Shown here piece by piece: positions 25,501-38,600 of a stretch of 64,000 nucleotides of DNA; position 1 is the stretch's first letter; each line of letters begins with the position of its first letter. Source of the DNA: Eudromia elegans (taxonomy: Eukaryota > Chordata > Aves > Tinamiformes > Tinamidae); the NCBI GenBank assembly GCA_003342815.1, contig PTEX01000140.1, forward strand, positions 457,627-521,626, written 5' to 3'. A program made the position numbers and the translations under genes. Under the pieces are notes generated by a model that worked only from the letters and a program-made list of their open reading frames with translations, was not told where the DNA came from and searched no databases.

Positions 25501-26317
25501 TGCTATATAGGTAAATTCCTTTCACATTGGAAACATCTGCCTTCAATCCACAGGCTGAAAGACCAGTCTGACATTTCCGGCAGACAGTAATGGAACTAAT
25601 CCCAGGACAAGCAGGTGATTTTTCTCAGGCCATAGCATTGCACCATGGCACTGTTCCCCACCAGCGTATGTTTGGCAGCTACAAGGGATACAATTTCAAA
25701 AGTCTGAAGAAAAGAAATCAGCATTAAGATATTACCTGATACTTTATATTTTTAGAACTAGGTCAGTAGATATTTTGTTTTGGGAGCCAAGCGCATGAGA
25801 ACAAGACCAACTTGGCCAACGAGTACAAAATGTATTCATTATTTTGTCATGTGCATTGGCTTAGACGTCTAGTAGTACTTTACCATTTTAGTACTGAAAT
25901 GAATTATGTTACGCTGCAACAGATAACCTTGTTACAGTTTGAACTTCACTACTAGTTCTGTCTCTTTAATTTGCTCTATCACAAGTGTAAATTAAACATA
26001 TGCTCACAGGTGTGTGTGTACTAAATGTTTCTGACACATACGGCCAGAATTCTGCTTTTCTGCAGATTACTTGTTAGAAAAAGAAAACACAGTGGAGTTG
26101 AGCCCTTCTGTGGTGAAATCCAACTCACAAAACACATGCAAAGTCCTTTTTTCCCTTGCGGACAATCAAAGACAAGACAGCTCCTGTAGTAACAGTCCAG
26201 CCATGTCCTGCCAGCACTTAGCCCAAAGGGTCCCATTTTCCACACATTTTCCTCCATGGACTTTGCTTCAATGACTTGTTCCAGTTGTGTCCTTGGCTGC
26301 TTAGTGTCTTGATTCCT
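22561..26317. other. Intronic sequence without recognisable features
   Basis: Unique-looking DNA, moderately AT-rich. A T15 tract at 24070-24084 runs into AATTTCAG, resembling a + strand splice acceptor without a credible exon. No gene or interspersed repeat recognised. Confidence 0.5.
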
Positions 26318-26338
26318 CTGATGTGTTCAACACATCAG
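26318..26338. repeat. 21-bp perfect palindrome
   Basis: Left arm CTGATGTGTT (26318-26327), one central C, right arm AACACATCAG (26329-26338). The arms are exact reverse complements of mixed sequence. It could be a dyad binding site for a dimeric regulator; I cannot match it to a known consensus. Confidence 0.95.
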
Positions 26339-26694
26339 CCTCCCACTCCAGAAATAGTTACCCCAAAACAGGCGATACCTCTTCCACCTCAGAGTTAAAC
26401 CTCCATGCTAGCCAAGAGATTAGTTTTGGAGGCTAGAAGCCTCACTTGCTTCCAACTGCCTGTTTTCTTAATGCAGTTCCACTTTTCCATGTTTCTTACA
26501 ATAAAAGACTGAAATGGCCAAGCATTTCAACAAGGTTTCACCAATCTGTAATAACGCTGTCTATTCAGGATGGAAACTAGAACTAGGAATCCCGAGAGGA
26601 AAAAAACAAAATTAACTGTTATGTATATGAGCACTGAGACCTACATATCAAAAAAATGTAAAATCTTTGGTTTAAATGCTTTTAATTTTGTACC

Positions 26695-26726
26695 TAAAAA
26701 AAGAAAGAAAGGAAAAAAAAAAAGAA
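26695..26726 (+). repeat. Polypurine (A/G) tract
   Basis: A-rich purine run with AAAG/AAGG units, ending A11G. Confidence 0.8.
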
Positions 26727-27952
26727 TCACAATGTTTCAGTTCAGCCACGAGATACTGGTACAGATACAGGAACAGTGGCTGCCCAGGAGTTCAGCCTGG
26801 GTCACAGTGCTCTATTCTGGCCTGATGTTTTATTGCTTTATTTTGGAATAGAGCACAAATGAATCTGAAGAACGTGCAAGGAAAGCTTCCTTATGTATCT
26901 GTAGCTGAACAAAAGAAAAATGCCTATGAAATACAGACTGTTGGAAAACTTAACTGTTCATTGCAAAGTCTATGTTTTAGTTTTTAATAGTCTCATTGCA
27001 GAAAGCTCCCAGGGTGGATGGGATTTGGCATAACTCTCTTAATTTGTAAAGCAGTTTGTTTAATTTTTAAGAAGTTAGTTAGTCTCTCCACTGTGTTTTT
27101 TCAGACCCGTCATTGTTCTTTTGTAAAACTAACTTTTTTTTAACATACATTATGTATGATGAACAAAAGTATCTGTGCCTCAGCTGAATTCCCTGCCACT
27201 CCAACCTCGATGCTGATGGACGCAGAGATGCAAAACTTCAACAAAGTGCAAAGCTGTAGCTAACTTAGCAAAGAGAGCAACAGAGATTAGATTTCACTAA
27301 AATATCTATTCTCATCTGACATAAATATCCACAATTTTCCCTGGCATCCAGTAATAACGAGATGCTTCCAGATGCAACTTTCCTCTCTGTGACTCACAGA
27401 TGCCGCCTCCGGAGGCAGCAATGTAGGAAAATGGACCTCTTTTAGCACACTAAATATGATGTGAAAGAAACTGCAGTTCAGAAGAGCCATTCAAGAGTTA
27501 TTGGAAGGTAAGAACCGAGACTGAACACTATGAAAATTAACAAAGCAAACTACAAAAGGTTCAGTTCAACACTGTGTTAGCCATAAAATACATCCAACTC
27601 CCTGGTTTAGATCAGCCAATTCTGACACTAACACAAAAACAAGGGCAGCTTGAGCTTCTTTCCACAGCAAAGCTCAGCAGATACGTCTGGGAATAGCTGC
27701 AGCAGGAATGGGGTAAGGAGCTGCCACTGCCATTTCTGGAAATAATTCACAAAAAGCCACAATCATTAGCATGTAATAAGCATGATAAGGAGGAAAATTA
27801 AGCTGCAAGCATCACATTTATGGATTTTCTATTTCATTTACCTGCTGAAAGCTGGACCATGCTACTATTTGCCCGATGCACTACAGAAGAGTCCTAGGCA
27901 GCTACTTCAGACAAGACTGCTTCATGTCAGAAAAAAAGAAAAAAAAAATAGA

Positions 27953-27982
27953 GAAGAGATATTTCCAGAAGAGATATTTCCA
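27953..27982 (+). repeat. 15-bp tandem duplication
   Basis: GAAGAGATATTTCCA is repeated exactly, at 27953-27967 and 27968-27982. Confidence 0.95.
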
Positions 27983-28670
27983 GCAAAATGCTCTCTTGGG
28001 AAGGTGGCAGAACTCAAAGCCTTCTTAGGCTACAGCAAGCATCTGGTAATCTGATTTGAGACTCCTTTAGAAGGTGGCTTAAGTAAAAACTTAAGATTGG
28101 GAATCTCATGAGGTAAAACCTGGGGAGGGAAGACACCTTTTTCAAAAGCTGGAAGCATTCTCTACAGACTTAAGTATGTGTCAGTGATAGCCACAAAGTT
28201 GCCTCCAATTTTTGGAGAGCAACACGATTAAACTGTCAGCAGAAGGAAAGCTGCAGAGATCTAGGGAGCAATTTCATAATCGCTTAGAGGCTGTTTGACA
28301 ATGGAGCTACAAATAAAATTACTTTGAGGTCATATGACAAACAACTTCTTAACATCAACTGTGAAAGTCTGAGTTCATTTAACATTCAGAAATGTGCTGA
28401 ATCCTCAGCACATGAATTAATTACGGTAGGATCAGAAAGCAGGTACTCAGTGAACTCCTGCACTGACGTTCTTTGGTCCAGAAAGGCCTTTCTGCCCTTC
28501 CTCTGCTGCCTATTCAGGCTGCAAGCTCTTTGGGACAGTCCAGATCCTGATGCCTTCTGACCTGGGAAGATACCAGGCATTGCTCAGTGAAAACTGCCAA
28601 CTCTTCTGTTTCCCTGTTATAAAATCTGCATTAACATCTGCGTGTGTAGAATCTGAAAGCGTCTTCAGAA

Positions 28671-28736
28671 ATATCTCTCTATATATATATCTCTGTATGT
28701 ATTTATATATATATAGTATTTATATATTTTTAATAT
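28671..28736. repeat. TA-rich microsatellite
   Basis: ATAT runs interrupted by CTCTGTATGT and GTATT, about 65 bases. Confidence 0.8.
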
Positions 28737-31700
28737 AAGCAACAAACTTTTGAGATTAAAAATATTTACATTACAGTTTTCCTATTTAATTTTCTCAGCT
28801 GAAAGCAGAAACAATAATCATTTGCACAGAACACTGCTGTTGCATTTGGAAAGCTGTCTCTAAAACACCGTAATGTCAGTGTAGTACAAGTCTACGGAGC
28901 ACATTTGTCACCTCTCCTACAGTTTAGCCTGAGAAGCTTTCATTAGAAAAGTAACTTCCAGTGTACTCCTTAAATTGCTTATTTATTTATGAGAGACTTT
29001 TGTGTACATGACGCTGCCATGTTTGTTAGCTGTCCTGCTGTTACTTTATTTTGATCACTCCTCGTAACACTACGAGATGCTCACCAGGCCGGCTAGAGTT
29101 ACTGATGCTGAAAGATGGAATGAGCTATGGCTTGCAGTTACTTTCTGCAGACCTCTGAAGACTGGACATTTGACTATTAGATTAGATCTCACAGCAGGAA
29201 TTAGCCAAGTGCTCCATTTCCAAGTACAGAAAAGCACGAAGCATAACAAAAAGGACAGGATACAAGGACTATACGCAAGGATTAGCCAAATATTATAGGT
29301 AGTATTTTCAAAGGCACTCAGGAGATGAGCATTTGCTTAATTTTCACTACTTATGGCACATTACAATAAAGTAATAACTTTTCTTTTTTTTTTAAAAAAA
29401 AAGGAAAAATAATCTTATGGGAGAGTTACAATAGCCTTGACAAATAGATACAGAGCAACATTACTAAGAAAACACACACACTGCCATTACGGTGTAAAGG
29501 CTTGAACAGAATAGTTTGACACAATTACACCACTCGTGAATAGCAAAACCACAAAGCAATTATGTTGTTTATCCTAAGTGAACATCAAAAAGAGCTAAAA
29601 ACAAAACTACACTCATGTGCTCGCTGCAAGAGAGTGTCTGGGAAGGCTTGTATTAATTTCTATAATCAGTTCTCCAGCAAAGACAGTATATAAGTTGCAG
29701 TGTGCACTGTCAAAAATAAGCCATGTTCACAACAGAAGTTAAGTCAGTCCATCCTGAGTTCTCTACTTGGTGCTCCCCAGACATGGGTGAGGGATGCCTA
29801 GGATGGTTTTGCAGGAGCCATCTCACCAGACACAGCAGTATCAATAGTACTCTTATGCACTGACAGCATGAGAGAGCATTATACCTTTAATAAAAGGACG
29901 ACTGACTGGACTACATTTTCTGTCCGTTTGCCTATAAAGTCATGTTTCTTAGTTCATGAAAGCTAGTACTATGCTAGAGGGAAGACAGCAATAAATATAA
30001 ATTAAGCCTTCGTTATATTTACACTTACATTTACCCCCTTAGTATCTACTTCAGTATTTCTTCTGTAGCACAAATACACTACGGTGTAAAATGCCTTTCC
30101 ACAAGATTTATCATGTCTACAAAACACATTCTGCATTCCTTTTGGAATGGAGAATATTTGTTTCCCCACGATTACAAGGCTTCCCTTATAGCCCTATTAA
30201 CTGACATGTTACCAGGCCTTAAATCTGCTATTATTGCCAGTATTGGCTGTATACTGCCTGTTCTGCCCCTTCAACTATCCATGTTTTCCAATTTTATGAA
30301 AGCACAAAACACCACATTTGGATGCAAAAAACAATTCTCTTGACAAAGGGTAAGAAGGATTTTTCAAAAAGCAAATAGAACATTTTTAAACAGCAATCTG
30401 ACAGAAAGATGTATTTTATCTTTAAATGCAAAACCTGCAGCGGTCTTATCAAAGAATTATGCATATTTGGCCAGAGTACTCAAAGAACAAGTGAAAAAAT
30501 AATTTAACATGATTTATGATTTTTTTATGCCCATGAATGTGACTATTCTCGTGAATTGATGATGTTCCTGGTTTAAAAAGATGCCTTTTTAGCTCTATGA
30601 AGAATAATAGTCCCCTTTCAGTACACTTGCTTTCAAATGAATAGATTTTGCTTAGACCTGATGGTAGCAAAAGTAAATTAAAATTAAGTAGCCGAAATAT
30701 ACAGGGCAAGACTTCCTAAATCCATACAGACTACAGATTTTATTCAAATAAACCTTCAGGAAAAAAAAAACTTGAGTAAGAAATGGCTTCTTCAAGAATC
30801 AAATTATTCCTCCATAATTATAACAACTTCTGCTTTACGCAGTTACTCTAAATCAGCAACTCCTGTCACTTCTGTAAGGAAAAGCCAAGCCTGGAAAAGA
30901 CTTTTCAAAAGAACAGTTAACATACTGCAACCTCATGAAACTTGGAAGAACATGGTTTACTGCAATGCTTTACAGTTCCAAACAGATGTTTTTGCTGTGA
31001 TTCTATGCTTCCTCAAGTCTTCTTTAACCCCCAAATTATTACAACTTCTTATTCATATAAATAGAAGAAAATAGAAGAAAAAGTGTCAAAAAACGCACCT
31101 CGGAGCAAATTTTCGAGACACTTTCCACTACGCCCAGTGCTGTCTTGCTGGAATGGCCTGAAAGGACTTCATACCAATATGAAAAATTAAAGCCGCTTAA
31201 ATGCAGCTTTATGGAAGGATAAGGTGGCTGGAAAACATGCAGTTGTGACTGGCTCCAGGCAAGGCCTCCCGTCCCTCCCCCGAGATAACACTGAATCCAG
31301 CCCTAAAATGCTGGTATTGCAAGAACCATTCCTCTCTTCAGGACAGACAGGCGGCCTCAAGAGCAGACATTGAAGACACCGAGTTGACAAAGAACAGATT
31401 CGAGCCATGAGTTGGGAGTTTTCCTACAGAATCAAGCCAAACATGACATCATGCTTGAACTACAAACAAAAGCTAATAATAGCTTCTGATCTTAATTTAC
31501 AAAACAGAATTTTTACACAGTTTTGGAATCCTACCAGGCTTGAAAGATCTGTGGAGCTTAATCACTGCCCAGAAAACATAGATGTTCCTTTACAGTTGCC
31601 ACCAAAATAGCCTAGGCGAGTACCACCACTAGAAACCATTAATTGCTCTGCAGCTGGTGAAGTGATCCAGAAACATTCAAAAGGCCATAACTATTAATTA

Positions 31701-31877
31701 TCAATTGCCAAAGTCCATTTATTAATAGGAACTTATCACTAAATATTTGACCTTTGTAAAAGAACAAGTATCATCTTCTTGTTTTCAAGCTATTGATTTC
31801 TTTGGTAAAATCAAATAATTCCTCAATGTCTCAGAGCTTCAACCACTCCACTGCCTTTTTTCAAGAAGATTTACATT

Positions 31878-31897
31878 AAAAAAAAAAAAAAAAAAAA
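31878..31897 (+). repeat. Poly-A tract (A20)
   Basis: Longest homopolymer in the window. No retrocopy or SINE body is recognised upstream of it. Confidence 0.95.
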
Positions 31898-33878
31898 CCA
31901 CTATCAACACAGAACTCACTGGGAATCCTTGTGTTTTAATGGTAAACCTGAATGGATCTGACAATCCCACAACGGACATCAGAGCTTTTAGCAGATCGGT
32001 TCAGGTCCACAAAAGATAGTTCACAAAAAGAAACCGTATTGGTGTGATAAAGAAAACCAAGACAACATTGAAACCTTGAGACTGGTTCTCATCTCTCCCA
32101 TGGCAATTCTATTGATGTCAATATCACTTCCAGCCTACACCTATACACCAAGAGAAGGCAGACACGCATACAACAAGAGGTATCAGGTGGAATAAATCAT
32201 TTGAATTATTTTGTACTTTCACAGGGTAAGATCATTTATATAAACAGGTATCACAAAGCAAGCCATCTTCAGTAAAATAATTATAGACTCACATATTTAG
32301 TCTGCAAAATGTATTCAGGTAGGTCAAATATGAGGACTACAGTTCACATTAGTGCACCAGATTGTTGTCATTTCAAGCGTCCGCAAGGCTTCCCAATATT
32401 ATAAAATAAAAACTATGCCAACTTCAACATCATTTGACTGTTTTAGGCTAGGTGTTGATATTTGGAATTCAAACAATTCAGTGGTTTAATGGCTCTCAAG
32501 GCGCAGAATTCACCTCAGCATGAACCAATACACCCTTCTGGTGATGTTATCCCCAAGATTCTGGCTCACCGATATTTTATCGTACGGTTCAATCAACCAG
32601 TTAAACAAACTGAAGATGCCACCTTGGATCAAGCACTTCCACCATTTTGGGGGTAGATGGTCATTCTCATTTCCCCCCACCCCTCCAAAAAAGTTTTTGT
32701 TGTTGCTGGGTTTTATCTTTTGTTTTTTTAATTTCTGTAAGCCACTCTACCTTTTATCCTTTTCTTCATTTGAAGTCATAAATTCTGCTTACAGCCCTGT
32801 GCTTTAATTTGAACCAAGTGTTGAATACTGCAGGTTCTAAAAATAGATCCTAAACTCAAAATTTCTAATAAACTTTCTCTTTTTTTTTCCAGCTTTTACC
32901 TCTTAAATATTTTCATTCCATAAGACATTAGCTTCAGTGCAGTCAAATAGAATCTCAAAGAGAAAACAAAACAAAACCTCTAACAGGGGTCCTAAGAGAA
33001 ATCTATACAATAGTAAAAGATTACAATGTCTAGGCAGTCTGCTCTTCATTGCGTTTATACAGCTCCCCTTCCCTGCAAAGCATGTAGCAGGTGCAAACAT
33101 TAAAAAGTTTGTATTATTCCTATTTTTCATGGAAAAAAAAACCCACTTGTAAAGTGCTTGTCATGCGAAGAGTACCAAATGCTTAAAAAAACAACTTAAG
33201 GGGATTTTCCCCTTGGCCTCTATAAGGAAAAGAGCCAGAGAGGCACCAAGAGAGAAGAAAGAGCTGAGTCTGCCACGAGCTAGCCGAGAAGGCAACACCC
33301 AAAGCGGCTCTTTCTGGGCAGCACCCAGAAGCCAGATAGTTCCTAGAATTAAACTGTGCATCGTGGCTACCTAGAGCAGGCTGTAATGAAGCAATGTGCT
33401 AATTAGCCCCGAAGGATATCTGAAATGCCAGAGCAGCAAAGATGAGTTTGTGCCAAGAATAGTTTTAATAATATATTTTTGTATTTTCAACTTTATTTAC
33501 ATTTTCATTCCATTACTGTAAGCCTGTGCTTTAGCAAACATGCTTTTATCTTTACATGTTCGCAGGCATAAAGCTGATTGAGTAATCTGACATATACCAA
33601 GAACCGTTCTCCAGAATAACAAATGCATTTGTCCAGCGTGAACTGGTGTTTCTGTTTGCCACTGAATAACTCATTACGAAAGACTACCAGCAATCTGCTC
33701 CAGGGAACTAAGACTTCAGTTTCAGACAAGTAACACAACAGGTCAGTTTTTAAAAAGCTATCTGCCTAAGCAACTTCAGCCTCTCTGAGGACTATAAAAG
33801 TAGCAGGATGAAATCCCAGAACTTGAGAATCAAAAGAGCCCTTTTTTACACTCAGCTTTCCAAGAAAAAGGTAAGACA

Positions 33879-33910
33879 ATAGTAACAAATAGTAACAATA
33901 GTAACAAATA
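33879..33910 (+). repeat. AATAGTAAC short tandem repeat
   Basis: AATAGTAAC(AA) units recur three times with periods of 11 and 9, just before the 33927 palindrome. Confidence 0.85.
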
Positions 33911-33926
33911 TTCAATATATTCATGA

Positions 33927-33946
33927 TAATTTGGTATACCAAATTA
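33927..33946. repeat. 20-bp perfect palindrome with TAATT/AATTA arms
   Basis: TAATTTGGTATACCAAATTA is an exact inverted repeat with no spacer. The outer TAATT and AATTA are homeodomain-type cores in opposite orientation, so a dimeric homeodomain site is a possible reading. Confidence 0.95.
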
Positions 33947-36900
33947 GCAGATGCACTTCACTTGTGTGCAAGCAGTTTGGTGTCTGTTCTACACTGGGAG
34001 AGAAACACACGTGAAACACCCAAGTCGAGAAGACAAGCCCAAGCCTCTTCGTTAGGCTGGCAATTAAGAGCTGATCGCCACAGACACCACAGCCTGCCTA
34101 TTGGCAGAATGGGCAAGAACATTTGCAGGAAAAGAGAGGGGAAAGGGGATAGAAGGAACTGCATTCTGTGTCTGTATGCCTGTGTGGCCATGGTGCCAGT
34201 GGCCACAGCAAGGCCCTGGCCATGGACACTCATGGTTCCAGGTGGCAACAAGTGGACAGACACAGTGTCTAAGGCCAGGTATTAGAGGGATCCATTTCAG
34301 TGCATACATATGCACTAGTGAACTTTCATCCTGAGCAGCAGAAATGAGGGAGCAGGATCAGATAATCCATGTCATTTATGCTCGAGTGCTCTGTATTTTC
34401 TGTGTCGATCCATGTGGCCAGCCATGTAGTACATATACATATATATTTACATACACATATATATAAACACACATATGCATATACACACTGCGTGTATGCG
34501 TGCATGCCTGCCTACTGGGAATATGCACTCAGCAGTGGCCTCATTTCTGTTTGGCTAGTAGATTCAGCAGCCCCTAAGACTTGGCTCTCTTGAGAGGCTA
34601 ACCTCTCAGAATCTATTTTAAAAATCACTAGTCTAAGTTAAAAAATAAAGTCTGCTTGGAAAGCACCAAGCAGTCCTTCTGAAGATTAAATACTACATAG
34701 AAGATTTAATTGTAAAATGCTTCTTAAAACTCCGCTAGATATCCCTGGATCCAAGTGAGAAATCCTAATGTCTATAGAAGTCCTTAAATGTCTTTATGCA
34801 GCAATTCACAGATCTAAAAAACTACTGACTTACTATATTAATTTATATATATGTGAAGTCCTATAGTCCCGCTCTTTTAGAATCTCAAATATAAGGATCA
34901 AAGAATCTCACTTCAGTGGTGTATTCTGTACAAAAAACAGTTCTACCACCTGGATCCCATATATCTGAAAGTAACAGATAGAGAAGACAAGGAGCTGGGC
35001 TAACTCCAGGTTCTAAAAAAAGTATATAAATAGGCAAGTTCAGAAGTCCATCCTTATTAAGCAAATACTACAAATACAGATTTGAGAAAACCGCTTCCTG
35101 CTCTCAGAATAATTGTATCAGCTGTGGAGTAAAGTGAGGACATTAGTACAGGCAAGAAAACACAAGGATAACTGGCTCAAACGGATAGGAAAGGTCTTGG
35201 AAAAATCAAAATGAGGAACTAGCCTCCAGCCCCGACATCCTGACAGTGAACTAGTTGCATTTAGAAATCAGAGGGTCTTTGTTAAGTACTTAGCTAGCTC
35301 CTTCCAGAGCAGTATCAAAATAGAAAGCTTCAAAATAGAAAAAAGAAAAAAAAAAAAAGAACCAATTTTCTTGTTAGGTTCAGCGGTTCAGCTTGAAAAG
35401 TAGCAGACTTTGGTTGTCAGTGTTTACCACAGATTAGATAAACTACATCATGGGAGCTAGAGTTAGTTTCAAACACTGACAATTTTTAGATTATGCGTAT
35501 TTCTTGTGGGAATGAATTTTTTGGTACAGGTCCAGTTCCTGGAGAAAGGGCTTGATATAAAATTCACTGAAGTGAAAAGAGTCTCTCACTGCCAACTGAC
35601 AGCTTTATGTCAGGCCCGCAGTACCAGGCAAAGTGGCTTTCGTCTTATGGATCAGCAGTTCCTTGACCTGACTTCAATATGAGCCCAGTCATATTGAGAC
35701 CTGATTAGACTGATGACCATGATGACAGCAATTGCAGCCACAAAAAGATCCTGAAGATAGCAAAGGATTTTCTGCCAACTCGCAGAAAAGCAGAAGTACA
35801 CCCTGCTACAAGGAGCAGATGCCAGAGCAGCATCTCCATGTTCCCGCTGCTGAATTCAGTTCCAGACACTGTGCTCAAACCAGGGGGGTTTCAACTTCTC
35901 CTAGGTGAGAGAGGCCAGTTGAATCAGGACACCTAAAAAATATCACCCTTTACCACAAGGAGGTCTTTAACTGATGCATATTGTAAAGCACTCCAACAGC
36001 AACAGACACTTCCCTTTACACATTTGGGAACCATCAAATGTAGTTTAAGTTATAGCTTTGAAATGCACCTTAAAGAAATAGAGGCAGAAAGAAAGAACTG
36101 AAATAATCTGTGTTCACAGGGCTGGAGACTTATACTTGCCATCTAGGCTTAAAACTTGCAGTCTTCTCATATCCAAGGCTGCTTCTTAATATCCAAGGAA
36201 CAACAAATGGCAGTAAGATCTTCTACTCTTCTCCAGACTACACTTGCCTACTGGGTTACAGACAGTTGTCTTGTTTGAAGGTAAGAGGTCTATGTTGTTC
36301 TCCATTTGCAGAAGGGTAAGGAAGAGCTTGTTGCTAAGGTTTGTTTGGCTTGCACCTTATTGTGTAACTATATTCATCTGTATGTAAGCATATTCGTATT
36401 TCACTGTAATTTGAGCTAAGCAGCAATTCATTTTTGTGCTCAGAAATACATATGTATCACACAGAATGGCAGCACACTGTGTTTTAACAATTAATCTACC
36501 TGCAATAAACAAAAGAAAACCGTGTTTCATACTAAAGCAATTGTTTGCATTCATACTGAGACAGTTTCCCAGTAGGAGTTTTCAGTAGTTTAGCCCAAGA
36601 GCTACAAATTCACAAGTTAGCTTTTTACCATTTACGGTCTGTGTTTTCTTGTTTACATTGAATCCTACTTTCACAGAGACAAGGCTATTCAATGGAAGTT
36701 TCACTTCTTAAATATCAGAGCTCTGTTATTGCGTATGGGTTTCCAACACTAACAGAATGACTTGTATCCAAAATAAAACTGTGAAATGAAATTAGGAAAA
36801 ATATTTCACGTTCATAACAACATAACTATTCACAATGTCCCATTTCACATTTTATTAAATGAATTTGAAACTAAAATTTCATGATCCCGTCTGTTAAAGT

Positions 36901-38229
36901 CACTCTATGATATCCCATATGAAATGGCATGTATAAACATTACATAGAAATCACATCTATCACACATATTTGGGTATTTTTAATCCTAAAAATGCCAAGT
37001 CAAGTTGTTTGAAGGCAAAGTCACATCACTGACTTCTTACAAAACAACTCCCTGTGCATTTCTTTGGGCCATATAACAAGTGGTAGCCCAGGATGTAAGC
37101 CCATCAGGGACACATCTATATGCACTGCCGGTCACCTGACAAGACGCTTTCCTATGCTCCATCAGAGCAAAATGTTGGGCTCTTTTAGCCTGTTTGGAAT
37201 GTGTTTGGGATCCATTCTTAAAAACTAATCCGAAGCTCAACAGCAAGAGAGGAAAAAAAAAATCGATTTCTAGAAAATTTGGAGTAAAACCTCCAATTCT
37301 ATATTCTCCCTGTGGAAAAGGAGCCTTACATTCATTATAAGTCCCAAATGTGCCTCATGTATTTATATGACAGGAAATCTTGTTGCATACAAATGCTGAC
37401 ACTCTTGTATACTCTATCCAGTATGTTTTAGGTCATGAAAAAGCCATCTCCCAGCTAAATACTATGCTCATTTTCACAGGACAAACCACAGCAATACTTT
37501 CAAACCACAGTTAATCCCATCCAAATGGGAATGTAATCTGTTTGAACAAATAAAAACTAAAAAAGAAGAGTCAAGCCAAAGAATAATGGGTGTTTCTCAG
37601 GACTCCATGTCATGGCTAGCTGAGTATCTAAAATTGTGGTTGCATCATTTATATACAGTGTACTCTGAAGAAGGCAAACTATGACCTGTAAGGCAACTTG
37701 TACATATGTCTTGAGACAAATGGGCTAAATGGTGATTTTCTACCTGCTGGAGAGTTCTCTTTGAAGTCACTGAGATTAATTCCTTCTGTAATTGTATTTG
37801 CACTCATAGATGCACAGGAGATGTTCACCCTCTTCCGCAGCACTGACTAATGGCGCATGGTTTAATTTAGTGAAGAACGTTCTGAATAACGTACTATGAA
37901 TGAAGGAAGTTCAAATAGTGCTTTTTGTGTGTCCCTGTGCATGTGTGTGAGATAACTCTCAATTTTTTCAAATGTCTGCAATGCAGCCTAAAGTTATATT
38001 CCAGCTATTGCTACAGAGTGGAATTAAACACGGAAAAATGATTACATATTCCATACAGAATACTGTGAAGCAGAACTGCAAGTGCATGAGCTTCATCTCT
38101 GTTAACACAAGAACTTTTCACTGCATGGCTTCAGGGTAATAAATTTGGTGCACATTAAAAAGAATTAGAAATAAAAGCACAGTGGGTATTAAATGCCTTT
38201 CAAATGCCTACATATTTGGCCACATGTCA
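33947..38229. other. Intronic sequence without recognisable features
   Basis: Mixed-composition unique-looking DNA. An alternating purine-pyrimidine tract lies at 34429-34510. A 15-base-period duplication of TCAAAATAGAAA occurs at 35315-35341, followed by an A/G run. No gene recognised. Confidence 0.5.
34429..34510. repeat. Alternating purine-pyrimidine (TA/CA/TG) tract
   Basis: Mostly alternating ACATATAC, ATATATAAAC, ACACACATATGC and GTGTATGCGTGCATGC. This is an impure dinucleotide repeat with Z-DNA-like character towards its right end. Confidence 0.75.
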
Positions 38230-38600
38230 CTCTGCAATGCCAGCTGTGCAGGCTGCAGAGGTTGCTGCCCGGCTCTGCCCCAGGCTGCTTGTCATCTCCC
38301 CTTCACTGGAGATTAGCACCTCCTCTGAGCCGCTGGCTCCGCTCTTCCCACGAGTAGCCCTGTATCCCTTTGGGGAGGAATTAACTGGGTTGAGAGAGAG
38401 ACAGTATTTAAAGCTAACCTGGCTCACGGACTTACACGAGTAACAAAACGTTCCCGTAAGCGGCTCCGCTCGCAGCTCAGCGCAGCGCGGCTCCAGGGAG
38501 CCAGCTGAGGAGCAGCTGGGACAGCGGCTGCTTCGGGCAGGACAGCAGAAGACAGGGCACAAACACATCACAAGGGAGCCACAAAACCCACCTCACTTGT
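38230..38600. promoter_or_regulatory. GC-rich segment with CpG-dense core
   Basis: Between about 38440 and 38570 I count roughly 12 CpGs, including AAGCGGCTCCGCTCGC and CAGCGCAGCGCGGCTCC, against CpG-poor flanks. The 114-codon minus frame across it (38227-38571) has no recognisable domain. Candidate regulatory element or alternative first exon on composition alone. Confidence 0.4.

Larger units (their letters stand above)
26339..33878. other. Intronic sequence without recognisable features
   Basis: AT-rich unique-looking DNA with only simple repeats: an A/G tract at 26695-26726, a 15-base tandem duplication at 27953-27982, a TA-rich stretch at 28671-28736, T10A9 at 29384-29402 and A20 at 31878-31897. 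Short frames show no family resemblance. Confidence 0.5.

Noticed and set aside
31878-31897. A20 and other poly-A/T tracts as retrocopy or SINE tails
   Set aside because: No processed-gene body, SINE head or target-site duplication was visible next to them.
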